Assembly (NCBI GenBank): GCA_013140405.1
Contig: JABFSV010000359.1
Location: forward strand, 1-9,234
Source: Methyloglobulus sp.
Lineage (GTDB): Bacteria > Pseudomonadota > Gammaproteobacteria > Methylococcales > Methylomonadaceae
DNA: 9,234 nt
Reading direction: 5' to 3'
Position numbers and translations under genes: made by a program. Each line of letters begins with the position of its first letter. Positions within the stretch are counted from its first letter, which is position 1. The notes beneath the pieces are model-generated. The model ran no database searches, was not told the DNA's origin, and saw nothing but the letters and a program-made list of their open reading frames with translations. Of this stretch, positions 6,902 to 9,234 are shown piece after piece.

Positions 6902-7516
6902 TTACGCCACACAGGGCTTTTGTAGCTGAAACTCCCCACCATAGTGATAAGTTTCTCCGAGTAGCGGATGGTTTATCCTAAAATCCAACTCAAATTGATT
7001 TTCAGAGATTGCGGTTTCGGTGATGGTGGCATGTCCCAGAAACAACACATCAGGAATTGGGATTCTTAGTTTGCCTATCTGCCATAAATGCCCATTGCTG
7101 CGATAAACCAATTTGTTGTTTTCAACACTGAGCTTAAGGCGCAATCCAAATCCACCGCCGACATATTCAATCAACTCATTGCCTTGTTGATATTCCATAC
7201 GGGACGCAAACACAGTGCGTTTGCCATCCGGCGCTTGGATAATGCGCTTCCAGAACAGCGTGTTGGGAGTACCGTCGGCAACCCATTTTTCAACACGCGC
7301 ATTCATATTGCCACCTTTCAGGTCGATTAATCCACCCATTAAACGTGTTATGAACAACATCGGCCTAACGAAAAAAGGATAGTTGACGCGCATGATGCTA
7401 GCCACGCTATTGTGTGTTTGCTGGCCTTGTTGGAGTTGGTAATGAGCCTGAATAACTAAGGGAAGTTTATGCCAATCATCCCCAAGTGTGTTCTGTAATA
7501 ATGAAGAATTACCCAT
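6902..7516 (-). CDS. DUF4166 domain protein
   Basis: A 204-residue protein matching DUF4166 along its whole length: an N-terminal helical part with LPLVIQAHY (18-26), then a beta-rich region with DGTPNTLFWKRII (81-93), FASRMEY (103-109), IEYVGGGFGLRLKL (116-129), WQIGKLRIPIPDVLFLGHA (145-163) and a C-terminal HPLLGETYHYGGEF (183-196). There is no signal peptide and no metal or nucleotide motif. Biochemical function is unknown. I recall DUF4166 occurring as a C-terminal domain of SDR or saccharopine-dehydrogenase-like proteins, which suits its place as last gene of an operon headed by an SDR protein. It begins 35 bases after the DUF2269 stop. On the minus strand GGTGG stands about seven bases before ATG 7516. 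Confidence 0.75.
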   Translation of the reverse strand: MGNSSLLQNTLGDDWHKLPLVIQAHYQLQQGQQTHNSVASIMRVNYPFFVRPMLFITRLMGGLIDLKGGNMNARVEKWVADGTPNTLFWKRIIQAPDGKRTVFASRMEYQQGNELIEYVGGGFGLRLKLSVENNKLVYRSNGHLWQIGKLRIPIPDVLFLGHATITETAISENQFELDFRINHPLLGETYHYGGEFQLQKPCVA

Positions 7517-7551
7517 GATTTAACCACCATCTCAGTTTATTGCTACGACAC

Positions 7552-8019
7552 TTAAGTAGGTTTAATCACCATCAACCAATAAACGCCCAACATTGCGATA
7601 AATGCAGGATAGCCTAGCCATTCCCAATACTGGGCGTATCGCCAGTAATGGTTTGGAAGTGCGGTGTTGTCGTCTACAGCAACCGTTGCCATGCTTGCCA
7701 TTCGGATTTGCAACCAGACAACCGGTAGCCAACAGGCTCCAGCTATTGCATACAACGCATAAGTCCACAATAACCAGCTTTGCGTTAAAGCGTAACCTGA
7801 CATTGAAATCATGGCATATCCGGTAAGCGGTTGGATAATAATGGCGGGTGTGGTGAACCAGAAATCCGCCCGAACGACTAACCTACTCACTTCTGCGATG
7901 GCTTGGATGTTACGTGTCTTGTGAATGAAATATAAATAAAAAGCACTACCAAAACCCGTTCCAACCAACAGTACGCTGGAAAGGATATGTAGCCATTTCA
8001 AAAATAAATAAGTGTTCAT
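7552..8019 (-). CDS. DUF2269 family membrane protein
   Basis: A 155-residue inner-membrane protein with four hydrophobic segments, at about 5-28, 50-72, 81-104 and 130-152. It opens with MNTYLFLKWLHILSSVLLVG and ends with a tryptophan-rich WLGYPAFIAMLGVYWLMV..KP stretch, both typical of DUF2269. Function is unknown. The start chosen here is ATG 8019, because GAGGG lies nine bases upstream and the family begins at this lysine-tryptophan-leucine-histidine helix. The frame stays open upstream to 8172, but those codons lie inside the DoxX-like gene and read as a poor, polar sequence. The ATG overlaps the DoxX stop as ATGA, a classic sign of translational coupling, so the two membrane proteins are probably made together and may form a complex. 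Confidence 0.8.
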   Translation of the reverse strand: MNTYLFLKWLHILSSVLLVGTGFGSAFYLYFIHKTRNIQAIAEVSRLVVRADFWFTTPAIIIQPLTGYAMISMSGYALTQSWLLWTYALYAIAGACWLPVVWLQIRMASMATVAVDDNTALPNHYWRYAQYWEWLGYPAFIAMLGVYWLMVIKPT

Positions 8020-8366
8020 AGTATTACGCCCTCGTGTTTGTAAAGTAACCAAAGTAAGGTCAAAAAAGGGATGTTTTTCAATATCGGCCCGAATGGATGC
8101 AGCCAAAATTCGGGTAAGTAAATTGAAATAACCATTGTGTAGATCAGTACCAGCAGTGCCTGCGCTATCCATAAGCGTTTACTCGGCGCAAACAGCGTCA
8201 TAAGGCCAAATACGATGTCCGCCGTTGATCCCAGATAAAGTGCTGCCGATGCGGCTGTGCCTTGTATTTCGATACGTGCCAGCAATGCAAAGCTGTCTTC
8301 CTGCGGGTAAATCCCTAAAGACAATAGACCCGTTACAAGCCAGACAATGGCAAGGCTGTATCGCAT
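8016..8366 (-). CDS. DoxX-like membrane protein
   Basis: A 116-residue inner-membrane protein with four hydrophobic helices, at about 4-20, 35-58, 65-82 and 92-107. The family signature is clear: an N-terminal LAIVWLVTGLLSLG (5-18), LGSTADIVFGLMTLF (45-59), and YLPEFWLHPFGPILKNIP (82-99), where the tryptophan-leucine-His-Pro-Phe-Gly-Pro-x2-Lys-Asn tract is strongly conserved among DoxX-like proteins. The biochemical role is unknown; some DoxX relatives are quinone-linked oxidoreductase subunits. In other bacteria this domain is often fused to the C-terminus of an SDR/epimerase protein; here it starts ten bases after such a gene, with no visible Shine-Dalgarno, so it probably depends on translation of that gene. 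Its stop overlaps the DUF2269 start. Confidence 0.8.
   Translation of the reverse strand: MRYSLAIVWLVTGLLSLGIYPQEDSFALLARIEIQGTAASAALYLGSTADIVFGLMTLFAPSKRLWIAQALLVLIYTMVISIYLPEFWLHPFGPILKNIPFLTLLWLLYKHEGVIL
8029..8033 (-). promoter_or_regulatory. Ribosome binding site deciding the DUF2269 start
   Basis: The minus strand reads GAGGG, nine bases before ATG 8019, inside the 3' end of the DoxX-like gene. It supports the shorter DUF2269 protein over an extension starting at 8172. Confidence 0.6.
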
Positions 8367-8376
8367 TAAGCGACTA

Positions 8377-9234
8377 TCAGCGGTTTGTATCTGCTGAATC
8401 CGACTTAATAAACGTCCGATAGCTTTTAGGTTGTCTTCCTAATAATTGGCTAAACAACCTGCTATCTCCCGTATTTCCTGCATTTAGCATGGTCAAGGTA
8501 TCGCTGCACAACGGACTTGCAGGAATAGAGTCGCCAATTCTTGTACTAAGGCCAATAAGAAACCCAGGAATGCTGAGATGTATGGCTTCGGAATGCCCTA
8601 ATTGTTGCCGGTAGCTGTCTAGCATACCGCGCATGTCGGTAGCTTCTTGTCCCACACAGGTGACGGTTTGAGATTGTGCAGCGTTATTGGCAAGCCAACG
8701 GTTGACAGCTTCGCATATATCGTCGATATGGACGGGTTGTAGACGTTGTTTTCCGCCTGCGGCTAACGTATGCAAAGGCAATCCCGCCAGCAGTCGGAAC
8801 AGCTTGGCGCTCGCGCCGTCTTCGCCGTAGATAACGGAAGGTCTTACTATTAAAAACCTCATATCTTCAGGCAAGGCGTTAAGGAAGGCTTCCGGCGCAC
8901 GTCGGTATTGGAAATAGGGCGTTTCGATGCCTTTGTCGATGCCTAATGCGGAGACTTGCACAATGCGTTTTACACCAGCTTCTTTACAGGCTGAAAATAA
9001 GGCGATGGGGGTTTGTTCCAGCAACAGTTTCATGGGCTGGTTGGCGCTATCGCGGAGTACGCCCACCGCATTAATCACTATATCAATTCCTGCCAGCTTA
9101 GGTAGCCAAGCTTCTTTGGTCGTGTCTTTGCAAAAGTCGACCTTGATGTCATCAGGTTGCGAAGGTTTGCGAATGCCGCGAACGACTGTGTGGCCTGTCG
9201 CTGCTAATGCGGATGTTAAATGTCGGCCAACAAA
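8377..9234 (-). CDS. NAD(P)-binding SDR / epimerase-like protein, N-terminus beyond the window
   Basis: The last 285 residues of an extended (atypical) SDR oxidoreductase; the frame is open to the right edge. The first visible residues, FVGRHLTSALAATGHTVV, are the end of the glycine-rich nucleotide-binding turn and the helix after it, so only about 10-15 residues are missing. Numbering from the edge: IDIVINAVGVLRD (50-62) is the NAVG-type dinucleotide motif, VSALGID (94-100) holds the Ser position, and YFQYRRAPE (107-115) sits where the YxxxK motif is expected but offers Arg111 instead of Lys. Further landmarks are RPSVIYGEDG and PVHIDDICEAV. A GTG at 9078 could be mistaken for the start but lies inside the Rossmann fold. 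The gene heads an operon with the DoxX-like, DUF2269 and DUF4166 genes. Substrate unknown; epimerase or dehydrogenase activity is not shown. Confidence 0.85.
   Translation of the reverse strand, partial: FVGRHLTSALAATGHTVVRGIRKPSQPDDIKVDFCKDTTKEAWLPKLAGIDIVINAVGVLRDSANQPMKLLLEQTPIALFSACKEAGVKRIVQVSALGIDKGIETPYFQYRRAPEAFLNALPEDMRFLIVRPSVIYGEDGASAKLFRLLAGLPLHTLAAGGKQRLQPVHIDDICEAVNRWLANNAAQSQTVTCVGQEATDMRGMLDSYRQQLGHSEAIHLSIPGFLIGLSTRIGDSIPASPLCSDTLTMLNAGNTGDSRLFSQLLGRQPKSYRTFIKSDSADTNR

Noticed and set aside
8020..8172. Upstream extension of the DUF2269 protein by 51 residues
   Set aside because: It lies entirely within the DoxX-like gene; the family start and a good ribosome binding site both point to ATG 8019.
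9076..9078. GTG as the start of the SDR gene
   Set aside because: The frame continues upstream to the window edge with a clear Rossmann-fold sequence, so this codon is an internal valine.

Overview
The window is 9.2 kb of moderate-GC bacterial chromosome, densely coded with short spacers. Protein style and composition suggest a gammaproteobacterium. A methanotroph-type lineage (Methylococcales) is a guess from general resemblance, not from a diagnostic gene. I see no rRNA, tRNA, CRISPR array, transposase, integrase or phage gene.

Left edge (1-356): the first 15 codons of a minus-strand gene leave the window after a good ribosome binding site. A 311-base gene-free spacer follows. It holds a hairpin with a T-run, a lone TATAAT on the plus strand, and a probable terminator for the operon to its right.

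Central operon (357-5422, minus strand; transcribed from 5422 toward 357): a NodU/CmcH/TobZ-type O-carbamoyltransferase, then a 739-residue haem-oxygenase-like diiron oxidase (iron-containing redox enzyme family), then an AlkB-like membrane diiron monooxygenase. The first two genes overlap by 14 bases and the third follows after about 55 bases. The large oxidase consists of two copies of the same fold; the C-terminal copy keeps the full set of likely metal ligands and the N-terminal copy has lost nearly all of them. Two diiron-type oxygenases plus a carbamoyl transferase suggest a small pathway that oxidises a hydrophobic substrate and caps a hydroxyl with a carbamate. This is the most interesting part of the window, and its product is unknown to me.

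Middle plus-strand genes (5689-6885): a small three-helix potassium-channel-like protein with a TSLGVGD filter, and a flavin-binding pyridoxamine-phosphate-oxidase-like protein.

Right operon (6902-9234, minus strand; transcribed from right to left): an NAD(P)-binding extended-SDR/epimerase-like protein cut by the window edge, a DoxX-like membrane protein, a DUF2269 membrane protein coupled to it by an ATGA overlap, and a soluble DUF4166 protein. I recall DoxX-like or DUF4166 domains fused to such SDR proteins in other bacteria, so these four genes probably act together at the membrane. The pathway is not known to me.
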